The notes: generated by a model from the letters alone, not told the origin. 6,478 nt of DNA from an uncultured Acetatifactor sp. (GCA_910586515.1 CAJUGL010000096.1:1599-8076), one strand, 5' to 3'. Counted from the stretch's first letter, positions 1-5,983 are shown. Translations and numbers: made by a program.

Positions 1-170
1 AAAGACATGAGGAAGAAAAACAGCAGACAGTCAAAATGAATGCAAGGCAGATTGTAATCAGGATGATTAATAAGAAATATTCAACAGAAGAAATCGTTTC
101 CTTAGTATCCAGTTTTTCGCAAGATGACATAGAGGCGCTTCGGAAAACGCTTGAAGAATCAAGCCTATAG
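1..170 (+). CDS. 3' end of a hypothetical protein with an Rpn-nuclease-like tail (partial)
   Basis: The reading frame is open from base 3 to a TAG at 168-170 and continues off the left edge, giving 55 visible residues. The visible part is charged and helical. It ends with a pattern of the type K-K-Y-S-T-E-E-I-V, a short gap, then S-Q-D-D-I-E-A-L. Tails of this form (a short helix, 'YS.EEI', then 'S.E.IE.L') are common at the C-terminus of Rpn-family recombination-promoting nucleases and related PD-(D/E)XK proteins in Clostridia. The catalytic part lies outside the window, so this family call is weak. An internal ATG at 36 is in frame but has no convincing ribosome binding site, so I treat the frame as a continuation of a longer gene. 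It converges on the BlaR1-like gene. Confidence 0.55.
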   Translation, partial: RHEEEKQQTVKMNARQIVIRMINKKYSTEEIVSLVSSFSQDDIEALRKTLEESSL

Positions 171-200
171 ATAAGATATTCAAGAATGTAATTAACCAAT

Positions 201-238
201 TCGGAGTACTGCATGGGAGCCCCCGGGCAGTACTCCGA
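201..238. repeat. Perfect 12-bp inverted repeat (hairpin) between convergent genes
   Basis: Bases 201-212 (TCGGAGTACTGC) are the exact reverse complement of 227-238, with a 14-nt loop that is rich in G and C. The hairpin sits between the stop of the partial plus-strand gene (170) and the stop of the minus-strand M56 gene (360). This is where a bidirectional terminator would be expected. Neither side has a run of T, so it is not a classical intrinsic terminator. It could be a U-tract-less terminator, an mRNA-stabilising hairpin or a dispersed palindromic repeat. The remaining gap (239-359) holds only a 6-bp GC-rich stem (297-302 with 309-314) and no gene I can support. Confidence 0.6.
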
Positions 239-359
239 CGACAGCATGGGCCAATCTGCATCCCAAAATCTTCCGGCAGAGAAATCAATCCACGCCCGGC
301 TCCAGATAGAGCCGCACAGGGGAATTTCCGTAATTGCTTTTGTTTTTCCAATAAACGCC

Positions 360-2045
360 TTATGCGCCCGTCTCTATAATGTCTCCGTCTCCCATCCGCT
401 GATTCCCATCGCTGATGCGGCTCCGGTTCACCGCATCATTTCTGGTGCGCTGGTCATATTCCCGGTCTCCCGGGCGCCATACTGTGACACCGGTGATGTT
501 TCCCAGCCTGTCCCTCTGTACGGACACATCCGCCGCGCCTTTCTCATGGGACTGGTAATGACCCAGCATCCTATCCTCATAAATCCGAATCTGTTCTCCC
601 TGGTAAAGCCAGAAGCCATCCTCTCTCCTGGTAAGACCCCATGGTTCGTACTCTTTGTCCAGCTCTTCATCATCACGCACCAAACTTAAGGCCACTTCGA
701 ATGCGCTCCTCTCCACACCGAACACTCCCGCCAGCGCTGTCCGGATGTCCGCTTCCAGAATCTCCGGAGCACCGGCAACATCCCTGCTCAGGACAGCCAG
801 CACAGCGTCCTCTGCCCGCTTCTGGGCATTTTTCCCAAGGGCGATGTCTCGGGCAAGGGTAACCTTAGCGCCCCAAACGCAATTGCTGCTATAGCAGAAT
901 GCTGTCAGATAGGGGGAGAATGGCGCCTGCCCCCCTGTGGCGAAGACCGCCGTGCTTCCCAGAAGGAACAGGACAGAGACCAGCAGGGCAAACGCGGTGG
1001 CTCTCCTGTAATTCAGTATTCCTTTCACCCGTCTCTCCACTTCTGTCTTGGAGAAAGCGCTGTAAAGCAGGCTGGTACGGCTGCCGGTGATAGCCATGGT
1101 CAACAGACTGAAGGCATAGCTCTTACGCTCGTCTGCGTCATATTTTTTCAACACTGCAGCGTCACAGGCGGCTTCCAGGTCTGATGCAAGGCATTTCGCC
1201 ATAATCCACATCAGGGGATTGCACCAGTGCAGGAGCAGCGCCGCCAGCATGACGGCTTTCACCCAGTTGTCCCTGCGCCTGATATGCATGGCTTCATGGG
1301 CCAGCACATGACGCAGCAGCACGGCATTTCCAAAGTCCATCCGGGTGGGCAGGCAGATGCGGGGGCCGATCAGTCCGCAGGCCAGCGGGGAGGCGATTTC
1401 GTCATTGGTGAACACCAACACATGGCAGATGCCCATTTCCCGCAGCATGGCATTGACGGTCTCATTGTGCTCTATCAGCAGGCCGCCTTTCAGCCTCTTC
1501 GCATAGGTGATTTTCTGCCATGCCAGGATTCCCGCCACTGCGGCCAGTCCCAGCAGATACAGCACAGTCAGGCCCTTTCCCAGAGAACTGTTTCCCTGAA
1601 AAAAATTTCGCGGCAGGAAGGAAGTGCTGGTATCCATGGTGTAGTCGGATGAGCCCTCCTCTACCACGGTCTGTTCTATGTTCTCTGACCCTGCGGTATC
1701 AAAACTCTCTGACACCGAGAAGCGTGCCGTCCCATCGCCGCCCATTGCCTCGGTCCCTGCAGTGCCTGAGTGCGTCTGCGGCAAATCCTCCACAGCCCAT
1801 GCCATCTCATCTTCATGTATTACCTCGGACAGCCCTGTCAGCCCGGCAGGCACCGGCAGGCTTAAGGGGCTGCTTAAAGAAAAGGGCACCAGCAGACGCA
1901 GCAGCACCACGCCCCAGAGCGCGGGGAACACGAATTTTGGCAACTTATTTTTAAGCAGCGCCCGCAGCAGCAGAACCGCCGCGATCATGACGCTCCCGTA
2001 AAATGCCATCAGGTAAAACGGCATATTCATCCTGAAATGTAACAT
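360..2045 (-). CDS. BlaR1/MecR1-like M56 family membrane metalloprotease
   Basis: This 561-residue integral membrane protein is predicted to be the signal-transducing antirepressor that inactivates the BlaI-type repressor encoded just upstream. Hydrophobic segments lie at about residues 8-30, 37-58, 158-176 and 350-369. The zinc protease motif H-E-A-M-H is at 250-254 and the downstream ligand region E-A-A-C-D is at 291-295, both typical of peptidase family M56. The C-terminal part (about 190 residues after the last membrane segment) should be extracytoplasmic. It shows no recognisable serine transpeptidase motifs (SxxK, KTG), unlike true BlaR1/MecR1, so the ligand is unknown. The start follows the repressor stop directly (TAA then ATG). 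AGGAGG lies 8 nt upstream inside the repressor gene, which suggests translational coupling. The family is confident; the signal sensed is not. Confidence 0.9.
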   Translation of the reverse strand: MLHFRMNMPFYLMAFYGSVMIAAVLLLRALLKNKLPKFVFPALWGVVLLRLLVPFSLSSPLSLPVPAGLTGLSEVIHEDEMAWAVEDLPQTHSGTAGTEAMGGDGTARFSVSESFDTAGSENIEQTVVEEGSSDYTMDTSTSFLPRNFFQGNSSLGKGLTVLYLLGLAAVAGILAWQKITYAKRLKGGLLIEHNETVNAMLREMGICHVLVFTNDEIASPLACGLIGPRICLPTRMDFGNAVLLRHVLAHEAMHIRRRDNWVKAVMLAALLLHWCNPLMWIMAKCLASDLEAACDAAVLKKYDADERKSYAFSLLTMAITGSRTSLLYSAFSKTEVERRVKGILNYRRATAFALLVSVLFLLGSTAVFATGGQAPFSPYLTAFCYSSNCVWGAKVTLARDIALGKNAQKRAEDAVLAVLSRDVAGAPEILEADIRTALAGVFGVERSAFEVALSLVRDDEELDKEYEPWGLTRREDGFWLYQGEQIRIYEDRMLGHYQSHEKGAADVSVQRDRLGNITGVTVWRPGDREYDQRTRNDAVNRSRISDGNQRMGDGDIIETGA

Positions 2046-2405
2046 TTATTTCGCCTCCTCTATCATGCGGGCAAGCCGGAGGGCCTCCGCCTCCGAAATC
2101 CCCTGGTTTTTCAAAAATGATGAAAAAAACAGTTCGCTGGAGCCGCCGAACATCCTGTCAATCAACTGCTCGGTCTCACTGCGCGCCACCTCTTCCCTGG
2201 TGACCAGGGGCGTGCACAGGAAGCCGGGTTCGCTGCGCTGGATGGCGCCTTTTTCCATGCATTTCTTGATGACGGTGTAGGTGGTGTTCTTGTTCCAGCC
2301 GATGCGGCCCGCCAGTATGTCTACGATGTCCTTGGCCAGGGCAGGCCCCTGCTCCCATAAAACCTCCATGACTTTCAGTTCCGAATCAAATAGCTTTCCG
2401 TCCAT
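2046..2405 (-). CDS. BlaI/MecI/CopY family transcriptional repressor
   Basis: This 119-residue winged-helix repressor is predicted to bind as a dimer to palindromic operators and shut off its own operon. The N-terminus has the family pattern (F-D-S-E-L-K-V-M-E-V-L-W near residues 6-17). It is followed by the recognition-helix region N-K-N-T-T-Y-T-V-I-K-K at about 38-48, then a C-terminal dimerisation and cleavage region. The start is set at 2405 because AGGAGG sits 4 nt before that ATG. A longer in-frame ATG at 2468 would add 21 residues without family similarity, has no ribosome binding site and lies close to the downstream operator. The stop codon abuts the start of the M56 protease gene, the usual blaI-blaR1 order. 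Two matching operators lie upstream, which supports autoregulation. Confidence 0.93.
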   Translation of the reverse strand: MDGKLFDSELKVMEVLWEQGPALAKDIVDILAGRIGWNKNTTYTVIKKCMEKGAIQRSEPGFLCTPLVTREEVARSETEQLIDRMFGGSSELFFSSFLKNQGISEAEALRLARMIEEAK

Positions 2406-2472
2406 GGAACCTCCTTTTTGGTGAGTTGTGTTTTTGGTGTTGTGAATTTGGGTGTTCTGAAAATACAAAAGG

Positions 2473-2488
2473 GACTATTGCAATAGTC
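2473..2488. promoter_or_regulatory. BlaI-type operator, downstream copy
   Basis: GACTATTGCAATAGTC is a perfect 16-bp palindrome. It lies about 10-20 bp downstream of the predicted transcription start of the repressor-protease operon, where a bound repressor would block elongation or open complex formation. The half-site GACTAT and the dyad of 16 bp resemble BlaI/MecI operators known from Firmicutes. Confidence 0.85.
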
Positions 2489-2501
2489 TGAGCTCGTTTA
2501 T

Positions 2502-2530
2502 AGACTATCACAATAGTCCAGTGTTGTCAA
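2502..2530 (-). promoter_or_regulatory. Promoter of the blaI-like/M56 operon
   Basis: On the minus strand a perfect -35 box TTGACA (2525-2530) is followed after 17 bp by TAGTCT (2502-2507). This is a weak -10 hexamer, but TGA immediately precedes it, giving an extended -10 (TGn). The predicted start is near 2495. The -10 and most of the spacer are covered by the upstream operator. The resulting leader of about 90 nt is strikingly poor in G until the AGGAGG of the repressor gene, so it should be unstructured. Confidence 0.75.
2503..2518. promoter_or_regulatory. BlaI-type operator, promoter copy
   Basis: GACTATCACAATAGTC has perfect 6-bp arms (GACTAT/ATAGTC) around an asymmetric 4-bp centre. 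It is spaced exactly 30 bp (about three helical turns) from the perfect copy at 2473-2488. It overlaps the -10 region and spacer of the operon promoter, so repressor binding here would exclude RNA polymerase. Confidence 0.83.
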
Positions 2531-2557
2531 CTGGGATTTGGGAAATATTTTTTTCTA

Positions 2558-2647
2558 TTCATCGTATCAGAAGACCCGCTTGCGGATATCCCCGCTGAAT
2601 TCCGCGTTGAGACGGTCTATGATTTGTTTCAGGTTCATTTCGGCCAT
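2558..2647 (-). pseudogene. pglZ: 5' remnant of a BREX pglZ-like gene
   Basis: On the minus strand an ATG at 2647, with a GAGG motif about 8 nt upstream, opens a frame beginning M-A-E-M-N-L-K-Q-I-I-D-R-L-N. It runs 26 codons to a TGA at 2567-2569. Read through, the stop is followed by Y-D-E, so the local sequence is R-K-R-V-F-stop-Y-D-E. As I know the family, N-termini of BREX PglZ (alkaline-phosphatase-superfamily) proteins in Firmicutes run L-N-x-E-F-x-G, then R-K, then V-F-W-Y-D. The stop would then be a single TGG to TGA change at the tryptophan. Similarity ends around 2558, where the AT-rich edge of the bla-type promoter region begins. The rest of the roughly 800-residue protein is missing, so this is a dead relic. 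The short length means chance similarity cannot be excluded without a search. Confidence 0.6.
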
Positions 2648-2684
2648 TCTGTTTCCTCTTTTTCCTGTTAATATTAAAGTAAGA

Positions 2685-3451
2685 CTACTTTAAAATCTTT
2701 TTATATCCTGCATTATTTGTGTTTCCATCAGGCTCTATCACCCCTGCTTCGACAAGTTTCTTCAAATAACGCCATGCGGTGGCGGATGACCTTCCTGTCA
2801 GCTGCTCTACAAACTCCTTTCATTTTTTTGATTGAAGTTCCTATCTTCTTTCATTTCCTCTTCATTTGCATATACCATCTTTAATGTCAGCGTAACCTGA
2901 TTCAGTCTCGTGTCTTCTTTCAATTCGGGTTTTATCCAACCCTCATTTTCCCATGCAGATAAAATCGCCGGAAAACCGGAACCGGCATTGTCGCCGAATC
3001 CAATCATCCTGAGCATTGTCTGCATACGGGGATTCCTTGACTTTGAATTCCCGCCCCGATAAATATCCTCAATCGGAAGTTTCAAGATTCCGGGATTGGT
3101 AAATTTAAAACCATCAGCACGTTTTATTACTTTCAAGGTTCCCGCATCCAACAGATAATCCGCATGTATAATCAGATTCACGAAAGCTTCTCTTACCGCC
3201 TTATGGACAGGCGTTTCATCAATCCGTTGCATTCCTTCCAGTTTGAACGGCTTCTTCAGGTCAGCAGTCAGCTTTGGCGTAACTTTCATAAAGAAATTGA
3301 ACAAATTGTTTTCCCATGTCCCATCATATGTGATACGGTCATTCCAACGGATTTCCGGTGTAACTTCACTTTCGTCCCGATAATCCATGAACACATTATC
3401 GAACTCGTCCCGTATGGCAAGCCCATCGCCGAACATCATCAAGCCGGCAAG
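2685..3451 (-). pseudogene. C-terminal part of an AlbA_2/HATPase-type ATP-binding regulator, frameshifted
   Basis: The frame opens with L-A-G-L-M-M-F-G-D at the top edge and has no proper start. A TTG is the only possible initiator and lacks a ribosome binding site. The body matches the ATP-binding transcriptional regulator family that normally carries an N-terminal AlbA_2 DNA-binding domain. It has an R-E-A-F-V-N-L-I-I-H-A-D-Y motif (the ATP-binding N-box of this HATPase type) and later an N-A-G-S-G-F-P glycine box. The main frame stops at TAG 2807-2809. Beyond it another frame continues as a winged helix (E-F-V-E-Q-L-T-G-R-S-S-A-T-A-W-R-Y-L-K-K) to a TAG at 2685-2687. Adding one A to the A-run at 2818-2820 restores a single frame, so a 1-nt deletion is likely. 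The preceding part of the protein is encoded on the opposite strand at 3453-3683. The pglZ-like remnant starts 37 nt downstream, suggesting one former operon. Confidence 0.75.
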
Positions 3452-3452
3452 C

Positions 3453-3686
3453 AATTATGAAGTTGACGGCATGATTCGTGACAAAAATCCAGATGGAAAT
3501 GACGGTATGATTCTGGAATATTACACAATGGAAGACATTGACAAGGAGACGCTACGGAAATACCGCCAGATTTTTGAAATCCGAAACGATGGGCATGTAT
3601 GGAATTCCCTTGATGACAAATCGTTTCTTGAAAAGCTTGGTGGATACAGAAAAGACCGAAGGGAAGAAAAAGAAGGCCTGATATAG
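3453..3686 (+). pseudogene. Inverted middle fragment of the same ATP-binding regulator
   Basis: The plus strand here encodes N-Y-E-V-D-G-M-I-R-D, then Y-T-M-E-D-I-D-K-E-T-L-R-K-Y-R, then W-N-S-L-D-D-K-S-F-L-E-K-L-G-G-Y, ending E-K-E-G-L-I and TAG at 3684-3686. In AlbA_2/HATPase regulators this block lies between the DNA-binding domain and the 'LAGL.MFG' segment. That segment is exactly what the adjacent minus-strand fragment begins with. Flipping 3452-3683 would therefore join E-G-L-I directly to L-A-G-L-M-M-F in one minus-strand frame. The AlbA_2 domain itself (family knowledge: roughly the first 120-150 residues) is not found on either side, so inversion was accompanied by a deletion. The upstream in-frame ATG at 3387 belongs to antisense sequence of the neighbouring fragment and is not a real start. 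Confidence 0.75.
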
Positions 3687-3725
3687 TTTCCCAAAAGCCA
3701 TGCCATATATCTTTTCGTTTTTCAT
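3687..3725 (-). pseudogene. First 13 codons of a DUF2200-type gene
   Basis: An ATG at 3725 with a strong AGGAGG 6 nt upstream starts M-K-N-E-K-I-Y-G-M-A-F-G-K, the characteristic opening of DUF2200 proteins (small proteins of about 110-120 residues, function unknown). After codon 13 the similarity stops and the frame runs into the antisense of the inverted regulator fragment, ending at a TAG at 3552-3554. It begins 22 nt after the methyltransferase stop and has the same direction, so it was probably the fourth gene of that operon. The 57-residue chimeric product could still be translated but is unlikely to function. Confidence 0.6.
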
Positions 3726-3747
3726 TATCTGCCTCCTCGCATAAATC

Positions 3748-4530
3748 TCAGTTTCGTGCCGGTTTCCTGGCCAGCTCCAGCTCCATTGTGTAGTATACTG
3801 TCATGATGCCGCCATGGTTCCTGATTGCGGAATGGATCCCCTCAAAGAGCATTTTCCGATTTGATTCTTCTAACCGCATATGATCGGGATATGTGCGCAA
3901 TAACGTCATATATTCATCGGCAGTGAATTCTTTTGTAGTTGAATATAATTGATATGCGGCATCGCAGAAGCCATACCGGCATGCGGTTTCAGCCAGTTTC
4001 TTCGCATCCTCCAGGCCGTATTCCCTGAGAGGCTCCTCTTGGTGCATATATTTCGAATAAATCTCCTGGATTTCTTTTGTCATCTCCTCCCGCCCCTTAT
4101 CTGTCCCTGCATGGTAGGCAAAGCGGGCGAAGGCTCCTCCCGGCTTCAGCAGCTCGTGGACGCGCTTATAGCCATATTCCTCCGGAATCCAGTGAAATGC
4201 GGTCGCCGCATAGATGAGGTCAAAAGATTCGTCAGGGCTGATGAAATCCTGGAAGGTCTGATTGCATACTGTGAAATTCGCATAAGTCCGATACCGTTTC
4301 CGCGCCAGATCAGTCAATCGCTCCCCCGGCTCAATTCCGGTAAAATGGCATCGTGTCTCCAATATGGGCTGCGATGCCTTTCCCGTTCCCAGGCCGATTT
4401 CCAGCACACGGCTGTCAGGGTCAACAGGTTTATAGCGGAATATGTCTTCGTAGATCTCTTTTACATAGGTGGGACGGCTGTGGTCATAATCTATGGCTGC
4501 ATCGTCGAATGTTTTTTCAAATATGGTCAT
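3748..4530 (-). CDS. Class I SAM-dependent methyltransferase (Methyltransf_11 type)
   Basis: This 260-residue cytoplasmic enzyme is predicted to transfer a methyl group from S-adenosylmethionine to an unknown small-molecule or other acceptor. The Rossmann-fold motifs are present in order: motif I V-L-E-I-G-L-G-T-G-K-A at 42-52, an acidic residue at the end of strand 2 (E67 in G-I-E-P), motif IV-like F-D-L-I-Y-A-A-T-A-F-H-W-I at 103-115, and L-L-K-P-G-G at 127-132. The A-F-H-W pattern is shared with UbiE/BioC and trans-aconitate methyltransferase-like enzymes, but substrate cannot be read from sequence. The start is set at 4530 because GGAGG lies 8 nt upstream; longer in-frame starts reach into the preceding gene. 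Only 1 nt separates it from the stop of the P-loop protein, so the two are co-transcribed and probably translationally coupled. Confidence 0.9.
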   Translation of the reverse strand: MTIFEKTFDDAAIDYDHSRPTYVKEIYEDIFRYKPVDPDSRVLEIGLGTGKASQPILETRCHFTGIEPGERLTDLARKRYRTYANFTVCNQTFQDFISPDESFDLIYAATAFHWIPEEYGYKRVHELLKPGGAFARFAYHAGTDKGREEMTKEIQEIYSKYMHQEEPLREYGLEDAKKLAETACRYGFCDAAYQLYSTTKEFTADEYMTLLRTYPDHMRLEESNRKMLFEGIHSAIRNHGGIMTVYYTMELELARKPARN

Positions 4531-4531
4531 T

Positions 4532-5530
4532 TTATCTTCCTCCATGGTTCCTGTTTTCCATGCGCTTTTTCCAATCCACACCTTCCGCCGCATTCAGAAT
4601 GGCCTGTTTGATTTTCTCGTGCAGGTAGGCCGCGTTCAATTGATTCTTGCTATATCTGAGGTGGGAATCCCGGGTATGCTCCGCCAGCAACGCCGTAAAA
4701 AAACGCTCCCAGCTGAAATACTCCCGGCTTTCTATAAAGTCTTCCGGATGTTCCAGAATATCCTGTATCAGCTTGCCGTCAATCATGCCGGATTTCAGTA
4801 TCAGCCATTCAAAGGACTCCGGCAGATAACATTTCACCTCAGGCTTGTGGCGCATCATCTGGTACAGTTCATTCATCTCCGGGCCAATTGCCGCTCCGTC
4901 CGCAATCACGATCGCGGGTTCTTTTCCCAGTCCGGATGCTGTTATCTTCAGATTGAATTTACCTCCCGCGCTGAGACAGTCCATTCCGTTCTCACTGCAA
5001 ATTGCACGGAAAAATTCATAGCCGGAATTAGAGTCCTCCACTATAACGGTTTCCGGACTTACCCCACCGGAAAATGTTTCCCCACTGTAAATATGGTATA
5101 ACTCATTATAAGTCCGCTTCAGGTCATGGTATTTACCTGAAGTATGAATGCCGTAAATCTCTTCCACCGAATAGGGCAGATTGGGCAGATCTTCTCTTGT
5201 GACGATTACAAAATAATTGTCGGAAGCCTTCACCGCAGACGCAAATTCCCGGGATTTCACAAATTTATTTTCCTCGTCCAAAAAGAGAATCTGCTGGTGA
5301 ATATTGGGCAGCACAAGGTTCCAGTCCTTTCCGCCCAGTGTCCTGCAGGGGCGCTCGCACAGGACTTCAACCCCTGAGCCTTCCCCAAGATCCGCGGCCT
5401 GCTCCAGGAGGTCGATCAGCTTTGTCTTCCCTGTGGCGCTGTCGCCGCGGATAATCGTGATATTTCGCCGTATATCCATTTCATAGCGGAGCCTGTTATT
5501 CTGTACGACGATATGATATTTTCCTTTCAT
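4532..5530 (-). CDS. P-loop ATPase-like protein with TOPRIM-like second half, function unknown
   Basis: The 332-residue protein opens with a nucleotide-binding domain. A Walker A motif G-D-S-A-T-G-K-T lies at 29-36, a hydrophobic Walker B-like strand I-L-F-L-D-E-E at 81-87, and a sensor-like strand F-V-I-V-T-R at 107-112. I see no ABC signature. The second half looks TOPRIM-like: V-I-V-E-D-S-N-S-G at 162-170, G-G-K-F-N at 189-193 and I-V-I-A-D-G-A-A-I-G at 207-216. These are the places where E, GGK and D metal-binding motifs occur in OLD/DUF4435-type nucleases, although the usual DxD is reduced to one D. Homologues are, to my memory, sometimes named 'translation initiation factor 2', which nothing here supports. 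The gene starts 3 nt after the DUF4869 stop, with AAGGAG inside that gene's end. No membrane segments or signal peptide are seen. Confidence 0.8.
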   Translation of the reverse strand: MKGKYHIVVQNNRLRYEMDIRRNITIIRGDSATGKTKLIDLLEQAADLGEGSGVEVLCERPCRTLGGKDWNLVLPNIHQQILFLDEENKFVKSREFASAVKASDNYFVIVTREDLPNLPYSVEEIYGIHTSGKYHDLKRTYNELYHIYSGETFSGGVSPETVIVEDSNSGYEFFRAICSENGMDCLSAGGKFNLKITASGLGKEPAIVIADGAAIGPEMNELYQMMRHKPEVKCYLPESFEWLILKSGMIDGKLIQDILEHPEDFIESREYFSWERFFTALLAEHTRDSHLRYSKNQLNAAYLHEKIKQAILNAAEGVDWKKRMENRNHGGR

Positions 5531-5533
5531 CCC

Positions 5534-5983
5534 TCAGCGCTCCTTTATTTGAATTGCCGCTTCCAGGTATTCCCCGTAGCTGTGAACCATCGCGCCTGTA
5601 TTCAACATGACAGCTTCGAATGCGGAGACAGTGCTGAAGTCCATCACATGATGCAGGTTGATGGTGAGATTTTTCTGTCTGCCGATCTCCGCGATCCACT
5701 TGGCACAGTTGTCCCCGCAGGCAGAGGCATTGAAGATTCGGCCGCTTTGGTCAAAGGCCATCAAAATCAGGGTCTTTACGCCGCCGGAGATCTCTTTCAC
5801 CGGAATCGGCCCAAGCACAGGGCTTTCAATCAGGCGGGGACCCACTACCTCTGATTTATCGATGTCCCGAATCATGGCCACCGTCAGCGGATCGGTGATC
5901 CACTCATCCTCATATTGATTGTCAAAATAAGTGGGGGGATGATAAACCGAATTCTCGACTTCTCCGAATATAATTTTCAACAT
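5534..5983 (-). CDS. DUF4869 domain-containing protein
   Basis: This small soluble protein has 149 residues and carries the DUF4869 pattern. It begins M-L-K-I-I-F-G, then Y-E-D-E-W-I at 24-29, D-I-D-K-S-E-V at 40-46, S-P-V-L-G-P-I at 54-60, S-G-G-V-K-T-L-I at 66-73 and F-N-A-S-A-C-G-D-N-C-A-K-W-I at 84-97. The function of the family is unknown. The two cysteines (89 and 93) flanking G-D-N are a candidate functional or structural site. The start at 5983 is chosen because AGGAGG lies 8 nt upstream and the domain begins there. The longer in-frame ATG at 6094 overlaps the promoter -10 box. It is the first gene of the operon with the P-loop protein and methyltransferase. Confidence 0.85.
   Translation of the reverse strand: MLKIIFGEVENSVYHPPTYFDNQYEDEWITDPLTVAMIRDIDKSEVVGPRLIESPVLGPIPVKEISGGVKTLILMAFDQSGRIFNASACGDNCAKWIAEIGRQKNLTINLHHVMDFSTVSAFEAVMLNTGAMVHSYGEYLEAAIQIKER

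Noticed and set aside
297..314. CGGCTC...GAGCCG stem as terminator of the M56 gene
   Set aside because: Only 6 bp and no T-run follows on the minus strand.
67..351. Minus-strand open frame of 94 residues left of the M56 gene
   Set aside because: It overlaps the plus-strand partial gene and the hairpin, has no ribosome binding site and resembles no family I know; a second minus-strand frame there is equally open, so openness alone is not evidence.
213..689. Plus-strand frame of 158 residues
   Set aside because: Mostly antisense to the well-supported M56 protease gene; no start signal and low-complexity, proline- and serine-rich product, as expected for a GC-rich shadow frame.
1227..2001. Several plus-strand frames of 107-144 residues
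   Set aside because: All are antisense of the M56 gene, without start sites or family similarity.
2406..2468. Longer BlaI start at 2468
   Set aside because: Adds 21 residues without family match and has no ribosome binding site, whereas 2405 has a strong one.
3164..3460. Plus-strand frame of 98 residues antisense to the ATP-binding regulator fragment
   Set aside because: The minus strand carries the conserved REAFVN...HADY motif and clear family similarity; the plus frame carries none.
3949..5101. Plus-strand frames up to 220 residues across the methyltransferase and P-loop genes
   Set aside because: They are antisense to genes with Walker A, SAM-binding motifs and good ribosome binding sites.
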